Positions 17,999 through 27,052 are shown, counted from the stretch's first letter. The stretch: DNA of 64,000 bases from Nordella sp. HKS 07 (GCF_011046735.1 NZ_CP049258.1:496001-560000); one strand, 5' to 3'. The notes: generated from the letters alone by a model not told the origin. Numbers and translations: made by a program.

Positions 17999-19002
17999 GG
18001 GACATCCACGACTACTTCGGTGCCTGGCGCAATAAAAGCCTCGCCCACCTTGAATGGCGCATCGATCTGCATCTCACCGCCCGTGCGCGCCACCGCATAG
18101 CGTACGATAGAGCCCAGGAACTCGCGATGCTGCACGGTGCCGGGAAGGCGCAGATGGCCGGCCGGCGCCGTCGTCGCCGAGGCCACGGCGAGTGTGCCAT
18201 CCGCCGGACGGAAGGCGACCTTTGGCCCGCTCAGATGCCCGAGCGCCGCGCCGGCGCCGAGGCTTTCGCGCGCGAGGATATTGGCCGAGCCGAGAAAGCC
18301 CGCGACGAAGCTCGAGGCCGGGGCACGGTAAAGATCGACCGGCGAACCCGCCTGCAGGAGGCGTCCGTCATTGAGTATCGCGATGCGGTCGCAGATGGCG
18401 CTCGCCTCTTCCTGGTCATGGGTGACGAAGATGGTGGTGAGGCCCAGCTCCTGCTGCAATTCGCGCAGCCATCGTCTGAGCTCCGTGCGCACCGTGACGT
18501 CGAGCGCCCCGAAGGGCTCATCGAGCAGCAGCACCCGAGGCCTTATGACGAGCGCCCGGGCGAGGGCCACGCGCTGGCGCTGGCCGCCTGAAAGCTGGGC
18601 CGGAAACCGTTCACCCAGATTGGTGAGCCGCACCAGTTTCAGGATCTCGCTGACGCGCATCTGGATCTGCTCTTCCGTTGGCCGCGCATCGCGCGCCATC
18701 ACGCGCAATCCGAAAGCGACATTCTCGAAGACGGAGAGATGCGGGAACAGCGCATAATGCTGGAAGACGAAGCCGATCTGCCGGTAGCGCGGCGCCACAT
18801 CCGTCGCGTCCTCGCCGTCGAACAGCACCCGGCCTTGATCCGGCGTCTCGAGCCCGGCGATGATGCGTAAGAGCGTCGTCTTGCCCGAACCCGAAGGGCC
18901 GAGCAGCGCCACCAGTTCCCCCTTGGGGATGTCGAGGCTCACTGTGTCGAGCGCCTGATAGCGGCCGAAACGCTTGCTGACGGTATCGATTTGCAAAGTC
19001 AT
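17968..19002 (-). CDS. cysA: Sulfate/thiosulfate ABC importer ATPase CysA
   Basis: This 344-residue ATP-hydrolysing subunit has Walker [10 protein letters not shown], the Q-loop [10 protein letters not shown], signature [15 protein letters not shown], Walker [12 protein letters not shown] and the switch His in FVTHDQEEA. Residues beyond about 240 form a TOBE-like regulatory domain. It is the last gene of the minus-strand operon binding protein-cysT-cysW-cysA, 5 bases after cysW. Its 3' end converges on the nar operon. Confidence 0.93.
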   Translation of the reverse strand: MTLQIDTVSKRFGRYQALDTVSLDIPKGELVALLGPSGSGKTTLLRIIAGLETPDQGRVLFDGEDATDVAPRYRQIGFVFQHYALFPHLSVFENVAFGLRVMARDARPTEEQIQMRVSEILKLVRLTNLGERFPAQLSGGQRQRVALARALVIRPRVLLLDEPFGALDVTVRTELRRWLRELQQELGLTTIFVTHDQEEASAICDRIAILNDGRLLQAGSPVDLYRAPASSFVAGFLGSANILARESLGAGAALGHLSGPKVAFRPADGTLAVASATTAPAGHLRLPGTVQHREFLGSIVRYAVARTGGEMQIDAPFKVGEAFIAPGTEVVVDVPYDALIGLES

Positions 19003-19007
19003 GGCGT

Positions 19008-19844
19008 TCAGGCTCCTTCCGCGTGGCGGCGCACGCCCCGGCGCTCGAGCAGGAATTTGGCGATGAGGGTGAGGACGGCGATCAGCATGAGCACCGAGGC
19101 GGCGGCGAAGGCGCCGACCGAATTATGGTCCTGATAGAGCAGCTCGACATGGAGCGGCAGCGTGTTGGTCTCGCCGCGCACATTACCGGAGACGATCGAC
19201 ACCGCGCCGAACTCGCCGAAAACGCGGGCATTGCACAGGATGATGCCATAGATGAGCGCCCAGCGCATGCCGGGCAGGCTGATGCGCCAGAAGGTCTGGA
19301 AGCCCGAGGCGCCGAGCGAAATGCCCGCCTCCTCGCGCTCGCGCCCTTGCGTCTCGAGCAGCGGGATCAACTCGCGCGCGACGAAAGGCGCCGTCACGAA
19401 CAGGCTCGCCAGTACGATGCCGGGCAGCGCGAACATGATCTTGATGTCATTGGCCTGGAGCCACGGGCCGAACAGCCCTTGCGCGCCAAAGACGAACAGA
19501 TAGGCGACGCCCGCGACGATCGGCGAGATCGAATAAGGCAGCTCGATGATCGCGGTGAGAAGCCGACGGCCAGGGAAGTCGAACTTAGCGATGGCCCAGG
19601 CGGCGGCGATCCCAAACAGCGTGTTGATCGGCACGGCGATAAGCGCCGTGATGACCGACAGCTTGATCGCATGGAGCGTGTCGGGGGTGAACAGGCTGTC
19701 GAAATAGCGCGCAGCACCTTCGGCGAAAGCATAGCTCAGGATCGCCAGGAGCGGTGCCGCGATGAGGAACAAGGCGATGATCGTTACGGCGCCGATGAGA
19801 AGACGCCTGATCAAGGGATGATCGCCGACACGTTTGGTGGCCAT
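19008..19844 (-). CDS. cysW: Sulfate ABC importer permease CysW
   Basis: This 278-residue inner-membrane permease has about six helices and the cytoplasmic EAA loop [23 protein letters not shown], which docks onto CysA. The segment [25 protein letters not shown] is characteristic of CysW. It pairs with CysT, whose stop lies one base upstream. Confidence 0.93.
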   Translation of the reverse strand: MATKRVGDHPLIRRLLIGAVTIIALFLIAAPLLAILSYAFAEGAARYFDSLFTPDTLHAIKLSVITALIAVPINTLFGIAAAWAIAKFDFPGRRLLTAIIELPYSISPIVAGVAYLFVFGAQGLFGPWLQANDIKIMFALPGIVLASLFVTAPFVARELIPLLETQGREREEAGISLGASGFQTFWRISLPGMRWALIYGIILCNARVFGEFGAVSIVSGNVRGETNTLPLHVELLYQDHNSVGAFAAASVLMLIAVLTLIAKFLLERRGVRRHAEGA

Positions 19845-19845
19845 G

Positions 19846-20670
19846 TCAGCTCCGCGTCAGATGCCGGCCATACCAGGACTGCGCCAGGCTGGTCAGGATG
19901 AGGATGGTGAGGGAAGCCAAGAGCATCACCGTCGCGATCGCCGCCGCGCCGGGATAATCGAACTCCTCGATACGGATGAAGGCGAGCAGCGAGGTGATCT
20001 CGGTCGACATCGGCTGGTTGCCGGCGATGAAGATGATGGCGCCGAACTCGCCGAGGCAGCGCACGAAGGCGAAGGAGATGCCGGCGAGAAGTGCCGGCAT
20101 CAGCAACGGCAGTATGACGCGGCGCATGGTGTCGAGATCGCCGGCACCTAGGCAGGATGCGGCATCCTCGAATTCGGGATCGAGCTCTTCCAGCACCGGC
20201 TGCACCGTGCGCACGATGAAGGGAAGGCTGGTGAAGATCATCGCGATGATGATGCCGAGCGGCGTATAGGCGACCTCGATACCGATCTGGGCCAAAGGCG
20301 CTCCGAACCAGCCGTTCTTGGCGAAGAGCGCGGTCAGCGTCACACCCGCGACCGCCGTCGGCAGGGCGAAGGGTACATCGACCAGCGTGTCGAGAAGGCG
20401 CTTGCCCGGAAAGTCATAGCGCACGAGCACCCAAGCGAAGGCGAAGCCGAAGATCGCGTTGAAGAGCGTGGCGGCAAGCGCCGAGAGCCCGGTGACGCGA
20501 TAGGTCGCAAGTGCCCGGGGTGAGGTAACGATGTTCCAGAATTCGGCAAATGAGAGGCTCATCGCCTTGAGCAGCACCGCCGCCACCGGCAGCGCGATGA
20601 TCAGCGCCACATAGATGAGGGTGACGCCGAGCGAAAGGGGAAGGCCGGGAAGTACGCGCCGTTGCGGCAT
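19846..20670 (-). CDS. cysT: Sulfate ABC importer permease CysT (CysU)
   Basis: This 274-residue permease has six predicted helices. It carries LDTLVDVPFALPTAVAGVTL and the EAA-loop region AASCLGAGDLDTMRRVILPLLMPALL. GEFGAIIFIAGNQPMSTEI near the C-terminus is typical of CysT. It forms the channel with CysW. A strong hairpin lies between it and the upstream binding-protein gene, which may lower its expression relative to the binding protein. Confidence 0.93.
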   Translation of the reverse strand: MPQRRVLPGLPLSLGVTLIYVALIIALPVAAVLLKAMSLSFAEFWNIVTSPRALATYRVTGLSALAATLFNAIFGFAFAWVLVRYDFPGKRLLDTLVDVPFALPTAVAGVTLTALFAKNGWFGAPLAQIGIEVAYTPLGIIIAMIFTSLPFIVRTVQPVLEELDPEFEDAASCLGAGDLDTMRRVILPLLMPALLAGISFAFVRCLGEFGAIIFIAGNQPMSTEITSLLAFIRIEEFDYPGAAAIATVMLLASLTILILTSLAQSWYGRHLTRS

Positions 20671-20697
20671 GAGGGATAGGAACCGTAATTCAAGGAA

Positions 20698-20722
20698 ACG
20701 GGGCGGGATGATCCCGCCCCGT
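20698..20722 (-). terminator. Hairpin between sulfate-binding protein and cysT
   Basis: ACGGGGCGGGA and its exact complement at 20712-20722 form an 11-pair, very GC-rich stem with a TGA loop. It starts about 20 bases after the binding-protein stop. On the minus strand it is followed by TTTCC, not a full U-tract. It probably acts as a leaky terminator or as an mRNA-protecting hairpin, giving more binding protein than permease. Confidence 0.7.
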
Positions 20723-20744
20723 CGTTATTATGCATTTATCAGCC

Positions 20745-21749
20745 TCAGCGTGCGACGAACAGCTGATCCAGGATGCCGTCCGAGCCGAAATGCTCCTTCG
20801 TGACCTTCGGCCAGCCGCCGAACACGTCCTCGACGGTCACCAGCTTCACTTCCGGGAAATCTGCCTTGTGGCGCTCGACCACGTTCGGCTCATGCACACG
20901 GTTGCCGAACTGCGCCACGATCTCCTGGCCTTCCGGCGAATAGAGGAACTTGAGATAGGACTCGGCGATGGCGCGCGAGCCGCGCTTGTCGACGACCTTG
21001 TCGACCACAGCGACCGGGAACTCGGCGAGCAGGCTCGCCGGTGGCGTCACGAGGTCGAACTTGTCCTCGCCGAATTCCTTGGCGATGGCGCGCGTCTCGG
21101 CCTCGAAGGTGATGAGCACATCGCCGGTCTCGCGCTCGACGAAAGTGGTGGTGGCGCCGCGTCCGCCGGTGTCGAAGACCGGCACATTGGCGAAGAGCTT
21201 CTTGATGAAGTCGTGGATCTTCGTCTCGTCGCCCTGGAAGGCCTCCTTCGCATAGGCCCAGGCGGCGAGATAGGTGTAGCGCGCATTGCCCGAGGTCTTG
21301 GGGTTCGGGAAGATCACCTTCACATCCTCGCGGACGAGATCGCCCCAGTCCTTGATGCCCTTCGGATTGCCTTCGCGGACGAGGAAGGATGGGAATGAAT
21401 AGTAGGGCGAGGCGTTGTTGGGCAGCCGCGTCTGCCAGTCGGCGGCGACGAGACCGCCCTTGTCGGAGAGGATCTGGACGTCGGTCACCTGGTTGAAGGT
21501 TACCACATCGGCCTCGAGGCCCTCGAGGATGGCGCGCGCCTGCTTGGAGGAGCCGGCATGCGACTGCTTGACCTCGAGATCCTTGCCCGTCTCGGCCTTG
21601 TATTTGGCGATGAAGGCCTTATTGATCTCGGCATAAAGCTCGCGCGCAATGTCGTAGGAGACATTGAGGATCGCGTTCGGTTCTTCGGCCTTTGCCGGCG
21701 CCGCGAACGCCAGGGCGGCCAGCGCAGCCGCCACGATCAGCTTTTTCAT
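20745..21749 (-). CDS. sbp: Periplasmic sulfate-binding protein (Sbp/CysP type)
   Basis: This 334-residue exported solute-binding protein starts with MKKLIVAAALAALAFAAPAKA, a clear Sec signal peptide of about 21 residues. Family motifs include NVSYDIARELY, the SHAGSSKQARAILEGLEADVVTFNQ segment and FPNPKTSGNARYTYLAAW, which form the sulfate pocket. It delivers sulfate (possibly also thiosulfate, or weakly molybdate) to CysTWA. The ATG at 21749 has GGAGG five bases upstream. A much longer in-frame extension runs into the divergent promoter and is rejected. Confidence 0.93.
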   Translation of the reverse strand: MKKLIVAAALAALAFAAPAKAEEPNAILNVSYDIARELYAEINKAFIAKYKAETGKDLEVKQSHAGSSKQARAILEGLEADVVTFNQVTDVQILSDKGGLVAADWQTRLPNNASPYYSFPSFLVREGNPKGIKDWGDLVREDVKVIFPNPKTSGNARYTYLAAWAYAKEAFQGDETKIHDFIKKLFANVPVFDTGGRGATTTFVERETGDVLITFEAETRAIAKEFGEDKFDLVTPPASLLAEFPVAVVDKVVDKRGSRAIAESYLKFLYSPEGQEIVAQFGNRVHEPNVVERHKADFPEVKLVTVEDVFGGWPKVTKEHFGSDGILDQLFVAR

Positions 21750-21805
21750 AAATCCTCCAAGGGGATAAGAGAAGGCAGGTGAGAGTTCTGTATAAAATTC
21801 CACCC

Positions 21806-21835
21806 GTTCTATAAAAAGAACAAAGGGCTTGTCAA
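21806..21835 (-). promoter_or_regulatory. Sigma70-like promoter overlapped by a palindrome
   Basis: On the minus strand TTGACA (21835-21830) and TATAGA (21813-21808) are separated by 16 bases, upstream of the sulfate-binding protein gene. The -10 region lies inside the inverted repeat GTTCT-N6-AGAAC (21806-21821). That is a plausible operator for sulfur control, though no regulator is encoded nearby. Confidence 0.6.
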
Positions 21836-21966
21836 GCAGGCCCGGGCGATATTTCCTAAGACCTGCCTTGAGAAAATCTGCGGGCGCTCTTGAACCGCAG
21901 ACACCGGCCTGACCAAGGGTCGTTTTGATCCTTGCCTGGCGTCGATGGCGCGCGAATACTGGCGCA

Positions 21967-23703
21967 ATGACGATCCGGCTGACGGTCAGAAAGAAGATCA
22001 TGGGAATCGCCGTCGGGCTGATCGTCCTGATGGCCGTCACCGCCATCCTCTCGCTCATCTGGGTCATGCAGGTGGAGCGCCGCATCGAGGAGCTCTCGAA
22101 CAGCTACATCCCGGCCTACGGACATCTGGCGCGCACGAATATCCGCTCGCTCGAACGGGCGCTGGCGCTGCGTCGCATGGTCATCGACAAGATACAGTCT
22201 CCTTCAGACGATGGCGGGCTGGCCCAGATGCGTGCCCTGTTCGACAGCAAGGGAGCCGAGGTCGAGAAGGAGGCGCAGGCCGCGCGCGATGTGATCAACG
22301 GCCTCATCAAGACCAAGCAGGCCAGTACCGACGAGACCATCGCGCTGGTCCGGCTCGACAGCCGCATCGCCGCGGCCATGACGGATACTCGCGGTCAGTT
22401 GAATCGCGAGATCGAGCGATTACTCATGGCGCTCGATGCCGGCGACAGCAAAGCGGTGACCGACAGCCTCGGCCGCGTCGATGATTTGCGCGACGACCTC
22501 ATTAAGAAGCTCGACTCCATTCGTGCCGATATGCTGGCTTTGTTGGAAACGGAAGCGGAAGCGACGGTCAGCAAGCAGCGCCAGGCCATGCTGCTCGCCG
22601 CAGCCGTTACCGCGCTCGCCGCCCTCCTCGGGCTTCTGTTCGCGGCACTGGTCAGCGGTGGCATCGTGCGCCCGGTGCAGCGCTTGCTGGCAGGCGCCCG
22701 CGCGGTCGAGGCGGGCAATCTCGACCAGACGCTGACGGTGACCTCGAAGGACGAGATCGGCCACCTCACCATGGCATTCAACCGCATGGTCGAGCAGTTG
22801 CGCCTCAAGGAGCATATTCGCCGCACCTTCGGCAAATATGTCGATCCACGCGTGGTCGAGGGCCTGATCGATCATCCTGTGCTGGCCGCCGAGGGACAGC
22901 ATCGGGTCATGACCGTGATGTTCTGCGACGTGAAGGGATTCACCGGCATCAGCGAGGAGACGACCTCGCAAGGCCTCGTCAAGATCATGAACCGTTACTT
23001 CTCGGTGATGTCCGCGCCGATCCGCGACCGCGGCGGGATCATCGACAAATATATCGGTGACGCCATCATGGCCTATTGGGGACCTCCCTTCACCGAGGAC
23101 GCCGATCAGGCCCGGTTTGCGAGCCGCGCCGCGCTCGACATGCTGGAGCGTGTCGTCCCGCTCAAGGCCGAATTCGCCGGGCTGCTCGGCATGCGCAGCC
23201 TGCCGATCGCGTTCGACATTCGCATCGGCATCGCCACCGGCGAGGCGCTGGTCGGCAGCGTCGGCTCCGAATTGATGATGAGCTATACCGTCCTTGGCGA
23301 GACGGTCAACCTGGCTTCCCGCCTGGAAGGCGCCAACAAAATCTATGGCAGCCGCATTCTGGTGTCGGCGGACACGATGGCGAAGGCGGCGCCGGTAATC
23401 GAGATGCGCGAGATCGATCGCGTGATCGTCCTCGGCGAGAGCCGGCCGCAGACGATATTCGAGATCATGGGACGCCAAGGCGAGCTGACGGCGGCACAGC
23501 TCGAGCTCAAGCGCCATTTCGCCGATGGGCTTGCGGCCTACCGCGCCCGCGACTGGGATGGCGCCCGCCGCGCCTTCACCGCGGCATTGGCCGCGGTTCC
23601 GGGCGATGGCCCGTCGACGACCTTCCTCAGGCGCATCGACGCCTTCACCGCGGCGCCACCCGCTGCCGGCTGGGACGGAACCTGGCATCTCGATCGGAAA
23701 TAG
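21967..23703 (+). CDS. Membrane-bound class III adenylate cyclase with HAMP domain
   Basis: This protein of about 578 residues has a membrane helix near residues 12-32, a periplasmic sensor region of about 160 residues, a second helix near 195-215, a HAMP linker (RPVQRLLAGARAVEAGNLDQT) and a class III nucleotidyl cyclase domain. The two metal-binding aspartates are in MFCDVKGFT and KYIGDAIMAYWG. VNLASRLEGANK holds the transition-state Asn/Arg pair. It should make cAMP in response to an external signal. A short helical tail follows. The ATG at 21967 is chosen, but the ribosome site is weak and the start is uncertain. It is divergent from the sulfate operon. Confidence 0.88.
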   Translation: MTIRLTVRKKIMGIAVGLIVLMAVTAILSLIWVMQVERRIEELSNSYIPAYGHLARTNIRSLERALALRRMVIDKIQSPSDDGGLAQMRALFDSKGAEVEKEAQAARDVINGLIKTKQASTDETIALVRLDSRIAAAMTDTRGQLNREIERLLMALDAGDSKAVTDSLGRVDDLRDDLIKKLDSIRADMLALLETEAEATVSKQRQAMLLAAAVTALAALLGLLFAALVSGGIVRPVQRLLAGARAVEAGNLDQTLTVTSKDEIGHLTMAFNRMVEQLRLKEHIRRTFGKYVDPRVVEGLIDHPVLAAEGQHRVMTVMFCDVKGFTGISEETTSQGLVKIMNRYFSVMSAPIRDRGGIIDKYIGDAIMAYWGPPFTEDADQARFASRAALDMLERVVPLKAEFAGLLGMRSLPIAFDIRIGIATGEALVGSVGSELMMSYTVLGETVNLASRLEGANKIYGSRILVSADTMAKAAPVIEMREIDRVIVLGESRPQTIFEIMGRQGELTAAQLELKRHFADGLAAYRARDWDGARRAFTAALAAVPGDGPSTTFLRRIDAFTAAPPAAGWDGTWHLDRK

Positions 23704-23715
23704 GCTCAAGCTCGA

Positions 23716-23830
23716 GCTCCCTCAGAGCAAATCCCGCCAAAGTTGAAGACTTTGGCGATCAGGATTTGCTCCAAGATATTGATTTGGCGCAGATCCTTTT
23801 CGGCGAAGTGATTCCACTTCGCCGGGATGC
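23716..23830. repeat. Rhizobial-type dispersed repeat D, running into a kinase gene
   Basis: The segment contains nested hairpins, such as AAATCCCGCCAAAGT / ACTTTGGCG... and GGCGAAGTGATTCCACTTCGCC at 23801-23822. It matches a type of short intergenic repeat common in Hyphomicrobiales. It lies between the convergent cyclase and histidine-kinase genes, and the last 35 codons of the kinase are encoded within it. Confidence 0.75.
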
Positions 23831-25233
23831 GCACTAGGCAGCGACAGCACCACTTTCATGCCGCCTTCCGGGCGTTGCGACATGGAGATATCGCCGTGAT
23901 GCGCCCGGGCGATGCCCCGCGCGATCGCGAGCCCCAGACCGATGCCGCCCGTCTCGCGGTTGCGCGAGCGATCGAGTCGGTGGAAGGGCTGGAACACCCC
24001 TTCGATCTCGTCCGCGGGGATGCCTTCGCCTTCGTCCTCGATCACCACATCGACGCCGCCTGCCCCCTGCACGACCGAGACTTTGGCACTTTTTCCGTAT
24101 TTGACGGCATTGTCGATGAGATTGGCGAGGCAGCGCTTGAGCGCGACGGGACGGCCGGTGCACACAATGCGCGCCGGCGCCCCCGCGTGCTCCATCCGCA
24201 CATCCGGAAACTCGTCGCATAGTGTCTCGACGAGCGAAACCATTTCGAACCGCTCGTCCGCCTCCTTGTGAAGCTCGTGATTGGCGAAGTCGACGACCGA
24301 CTGGATGATGGCCTCGATCTCGGCCAGGTCGGCGATGAGCGCCCGGGTCTCGGTCTTCTGCTTGAGCAGCTCGAAGCGCAGGCGCAGACGCGTCACGGGC
24401 GTGCGCAGATCATGCGCCAGCGCCGCCGCCAGATGCTCGCGCTCCGACACGTAGTCGCGCACCTTCCCTTGCATCCAGTTGATGGCGCGCACCGCCGCTT
24501 TCACCTCCCGGCTCCCGGTCTCGGGCAGCGGCGGCCGGTTGAGATCATCGCCGATCGCCTTGACCGCCCTCTCGAAGGCCGCATAGGGCTGGGTGAGCTG
24601 CCGGATCGTCCATAGCGAGAGAAGGATGATCGCCGCCGCGGCCCCGAGATAGAGAGGAATGTTCCGGGACGTGAGCACCGGCGGATCGGGTGTCACCGGC
24701 GATACGAAATTGAGCCATTCCCCGTCCTTGAACTGGACCGAGACGGTGAACCGCCCGCTGCGGCCCAGATCGCTGGCGGCTTCCGAGAGCTGTTCCTCCA
24801 CATCGCCCTGCCCGTCCTCTGCAACGCTCGCATGCGGCTCGGCCGTCTTGGCCGCCGCCGTATCCGCCTCGCGGATCCTGACATCGGCAACGCCGATGCG
24901 CCCAAGCTTAGCGACAAGAATATCCTCGAGCTCGGCCAGCTCGTCATCGGCGGGAATGGCGCTCGTGATCGCCGGCTGGCGCGACATCGAAAGCGTCAAA
25001 GGCGGCGTGGCGAGATCGTTGAGGAGTGCCGGGCGCGCGTCCGGGGTTGCTGAATTCAAGGCTTTCGACAGAGCGACGGTGCGCTCACCGAGCCGGAAGA
25101 GATCGAAGGAGCGCCCGCTGCTCGCCACGCCATGCGAGGCGATGATCAGCGTGGCGGTCTGCGCCGCGATCAGCCCGGCGACCACGATCAGCAAGATCCA
25201 GGCCGGCAGCGATTGCGGCACCAGCCGTCTCAT
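23722..25233 (-). CDS. Sensor histidine kinase with a repeat-encoded C-terminal tail
   Basis: This 503-residue inner-membrane kinase has a helix at about 11-31, a periplasmic domain of about 160 residues, a second helix near 193-211, a HAMP segment and an H-box (His274 in AHDLRTPVTRLR). N-box NLIDNAVKYGK, G1 EDEGEGIP and G2 GGIGLGLAIARGI follow. It would phosphorylate the response regulator encoded just upstream, whose stop overlaps its start (ATGA at 25230-25233). The normal kinase end is GGMKVVLSLPSA near residue 468. The remaining 35 residues come from a dispersed repeat. The signal is unknown. Confidence 0.9.
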   Translation of the reverse strand: MRRLVPQSLPAWILLIVVAGLIAAQTATLIIASHGVASSGRSFDLFRLGERTVALSKALNSATPDARPALLNDLATPPLTLSMSRQPAITSAIPADDELAELEDILVAKLGRIGVADVRIREADTAAAKTAEPHASVAEDGQGDVEEQLSEAASDLGRSGRFTVSVQFKDGEWLNFVSPVTPDPPVLTSRNIPLYLGAAAAIILLSLWTIRQLTQPYAAFERAVKAIGDDLNRPPLPETGSREVKAAVRAINWMQGKVRDYVSEREHLAAALAHDLRTPVTRLRLRFELLKQKTETRALIADLAEIEAIIQSVVDFANHELHKEADERFEMVSLVETLCDEFPDVRMEHAGAPARIVCTGRPVALKRCLANLIDNAVKYGKSAKVSVVQGAGGVDVVIEDEGEGIPADEIEGVFQPFHRLDRSRNRETGGIGLGLAIARGIARAHHGDISMSQRPEGGMKVVLSLPSAHPGEVESLRRKGSAPNQYLGANPDRQSLQLWRDLL

Positions 25234-25952
25234 GAGGCTTCGACCGAAGGGGCGAACATATAGCCGCCACCTCTGATGGTGACGATGAAATTCGCGCTGT
25301 CGGCTGTCGCGGCGAGCTTGCGGCGCAGGCGGCTCACTAGAATATCGATGCTGCGGTCGAAGGCCTGCGCGTCGCGGCCCTGCGTCAGGTCGAGCAGCTG
25401 GTCGCGGCTGAGGGTGCGGCGCGGATGCATGACGAAGACGCTGAGAAGGTCGAACTCGGCCGTGGTCAGCGTGACCACGACATTGTCGTCGCTCCATAGC
25501 CGTCGTTGTGCGACATCGAGCGTCCAGCCGGCGAAATTGTAGGTTTGCGCCGGGCGCGCCTGCTTCCCTGCCTCGCTGGCAGCGGAGAAGCGCCTGATCA
25601 CCGCCCGGGCCCGCGCCAGAAGCTCGCGCGGATCGAAGGGCTTGGCGAGATAATCGTCGGCGCCCATTTCGAGGCCGACGATGCGGTCCGTCGTTTCGCC
25701 GACCGCCGTCACCATGATGATCGGCACCTGCGACTTGGCGCGGAAATCGCGACAGAGCTCCAGGCCGTTCCGGCCGGGCAGCATGACGTCGAGTACGACG
25801 AGATCGAAGTTGCACCGGCGCAACCGTGCCTGCATCTGGGCTTCGTCATGCGCCACGGTGACGCGATAGCCATGGCGCTCGAAGAAATGCCGGATCAGAT
25901 CGCAGATCTCGCGATCATCGTCGACGACCAGCAGATGGGCGCCGGTTTTCAT
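25230..25952 (-). CDS. OmpR-family response regulator
   Basis: This is a 240-residue two-domain regulator. The receiver has acidic Asp11-13 (VVDDD), the phospho-acceptor Asp55 (VVLDVMLPG), the switch Thr in MVTAVG and Lys in AKPFDP. The C-terminal winged helix includes TTAEFDLLSVFVMHPRRTLSRDQLL and RSIDILVSRLRRKL. The ATG at 25952 is preferred because GGAAAG lies 7 bases upstream. An ATG five codons earlier (25967) is possible. It is translationally coupled to the kinase and divergent from small secreted-protein genes, which could be targets. Confidence 0.92.
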   Translation of the reverse strand: MKTGAHLLVVDDDREICDLIRHFFERHGYRVTVAHDEAQMQARLRRCNFDLVVLDVMLPGRNGLELCRDFRAKSQVPIIMVTAVGETTDRIVGLEMGADDYLAKPFDPRELLARARAVIRRFSAASEAGKQARPAQTYNFAGWTLDVAQRRLWSDDNVVVTLTTAEFDLLSVFVMHPRRTLSRDQLLDLTQGRDAQAFDRSIDILVSRLRRKLAATADSANFIVTIRGGGYMFAPSVEAS

Positions 25953-26154
25953 ATGCGCGCTTTCCATGACACGTCCGTAATGCGGAGAAATCCCATTTGG
26001 AATTCGGCCATAACATGCGCTTTGGCGCCATTCCAGTTGCCCGGGCGACAGCTTTTGTGTCTGCCGCTTACGGCCGGAAACATGATGTTACAGAGACGGC
26101 GCTCACCGGAAAAATTTCCGAAAACCCCAGGGCCTATGACCCGTGGCGACAGCG

Positions 26155-26490
26155 ATGCGCAACTCTGGTTCCTCTTCCAAGTCCCCCGTGAGCTGCAGGA
26201 CCCGGAGCCTGCGCATCGCCTGTCTCGTGGCGCTGGCAGGCGGTTTCGCCGTGCTTGCGAGTCCCGTTGAAGCTGCGGCGGAGAGGACGAGGTCCGACCG
26301 CTGCGGCGTCCTGCAGGACCAGCTCGCCGAGCAGATCAAGACCCATTCCGGGTCGAGCCGCTCTGCCAAGGCCGCGACCATCGGAGCTGCGGCGAGAAAG
26401 CTCTGCGCTGAGGGCAAGCAGGCCCAGGGGCTCAGAGCTTATGTCAAGGCACTCCAGCTGTTCGGGGTCCAGCCCGTCGACCCGAAATGA
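26155..26490 (+). CDS. Small exported hypothetical protein
   Basis: This is a 111-residue protein from the ATG at 26155 (a GTG four codons earlier is also open). A basic N-region is followed by a hydrophobic segment IACLVALAGGFAVLASPVEAAA, so it is probably exported. The mature part has two cysteines (DRCGVLQDQ and RKLCAEGK) spaced about 50 residues apart that may form a disulfide, in a helical, Ala/Lys-rich region. No family is recognised. It overlaps the next reading frame by a few bases and is divergent from the two-component system. Confidence 0.6.
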   Translation: MRNSGSSSKSPVSCRTRSLRIACLVALAGGFAVLASPVEAAAERTRSDRCGVLQDQLAEQIKTHSGSSRSAKAATIGAAARKLCAEGKQAQGLRAYVKALQLFGVQPVDPK

Positions 26491-26537
26491 ACCGAAGCCG
26501 AGCCTCGTGCTTCTCAATGATTGGAATGGAAATCGAT

Positions 26538-26798
26538 ATGAAGAAACTCACTTTGGCCGCCTTGAGCCTCGCGACCGCGCTGGCTTTCACGACGCCGGCC
26601 GTTCTGGTCGCGCCGGCGACCGCCGCGACCACCGCCGCCACCGCAACGCATGGGCCGGCTAAAGCGTCCAAGAAGACAACGACCAAGACCGCCACGAATC
26701 AAGTGACCAAGTCGTCCAAGAACAAGAAGATCTGCAAGGACACCAGGACGCAGAAGTGTCCGGTGACGAAGAACAAGAAGAACAAGAAAAAGAAATAA
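26538..26798 (+). CDS. Small lysine-rich exported protein
   Basis: This 86-residue protein starts with MKKLTLAALSLATALAFTTP and an Ala-rich cleavage region, a standard Sec signal peptide. The mature part is Thr/Lys-rich with two cysteines (KKICKDT and QKCPVTK) and ends in a polybasic run. It could bind polyanions such as envelope polysaccharide or nucleic acid, but this is only inferred from charge. The ATG at 26538 is chosen because the signal peptide begins there. Its stop is directly followed by repeat copy A2. Confidence 0.6.
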   Translation: MKKLTLAALSLATALAFTTPAVLVAPATAATTAATATHGPAKASKKTTTKTATNQVTKSSKNKKICKDTRTQKCPVTKNKKNKKKK

Positions 26799-26912
26799 CA
26801 GATCACGATGAGTTTGGATTGAGTCAATCCAAACTCATAAACGTGATCGATTCTACATTTTGGCGCGGGATTCTTGCGAAAAACCGGTGCCCACTTTTTC
26901 GCATCCCGCGCT
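26799..26912. repeat. Composite palindromic element, copy A2 (full length)
   Basis: Hairpin 1 is ATGAGTTTGGATTGA at 26808-26822, centre G at 26823, and the matching arm at 26824-26838. Hairpin 2 is GCGCGGGAT...TTGCGAAAA pairing with TTTTCGCATCCCGCGC across 26863-26911. Compared with the other copies, one arm base and its partner have both changed (GATCGA/TCGATC to GATTGA/TCAATC), so pairing is preserved. Confidence 0.9.
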
Positions 26913-27052
26913 GGGACGGCGACGGGCGCGTGATCGGAAAAGGCGGAAGCCGGTCTTCCATCCGATCACGCGCCGACCGCCAGGCCGGGTGTATCCATGA
27001 GGGATCCACTGGCGTATTCTTTCCCGACGCCAACAGCACGAAGGAGATCCCC

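Noticed and set aside
22420-23709. 429-codon minus-strand frame opposite the adenylate cyclase
   Set aside because: The plus strand carries all cyclase motifs; the antisense frame is an artefact of codon bias.
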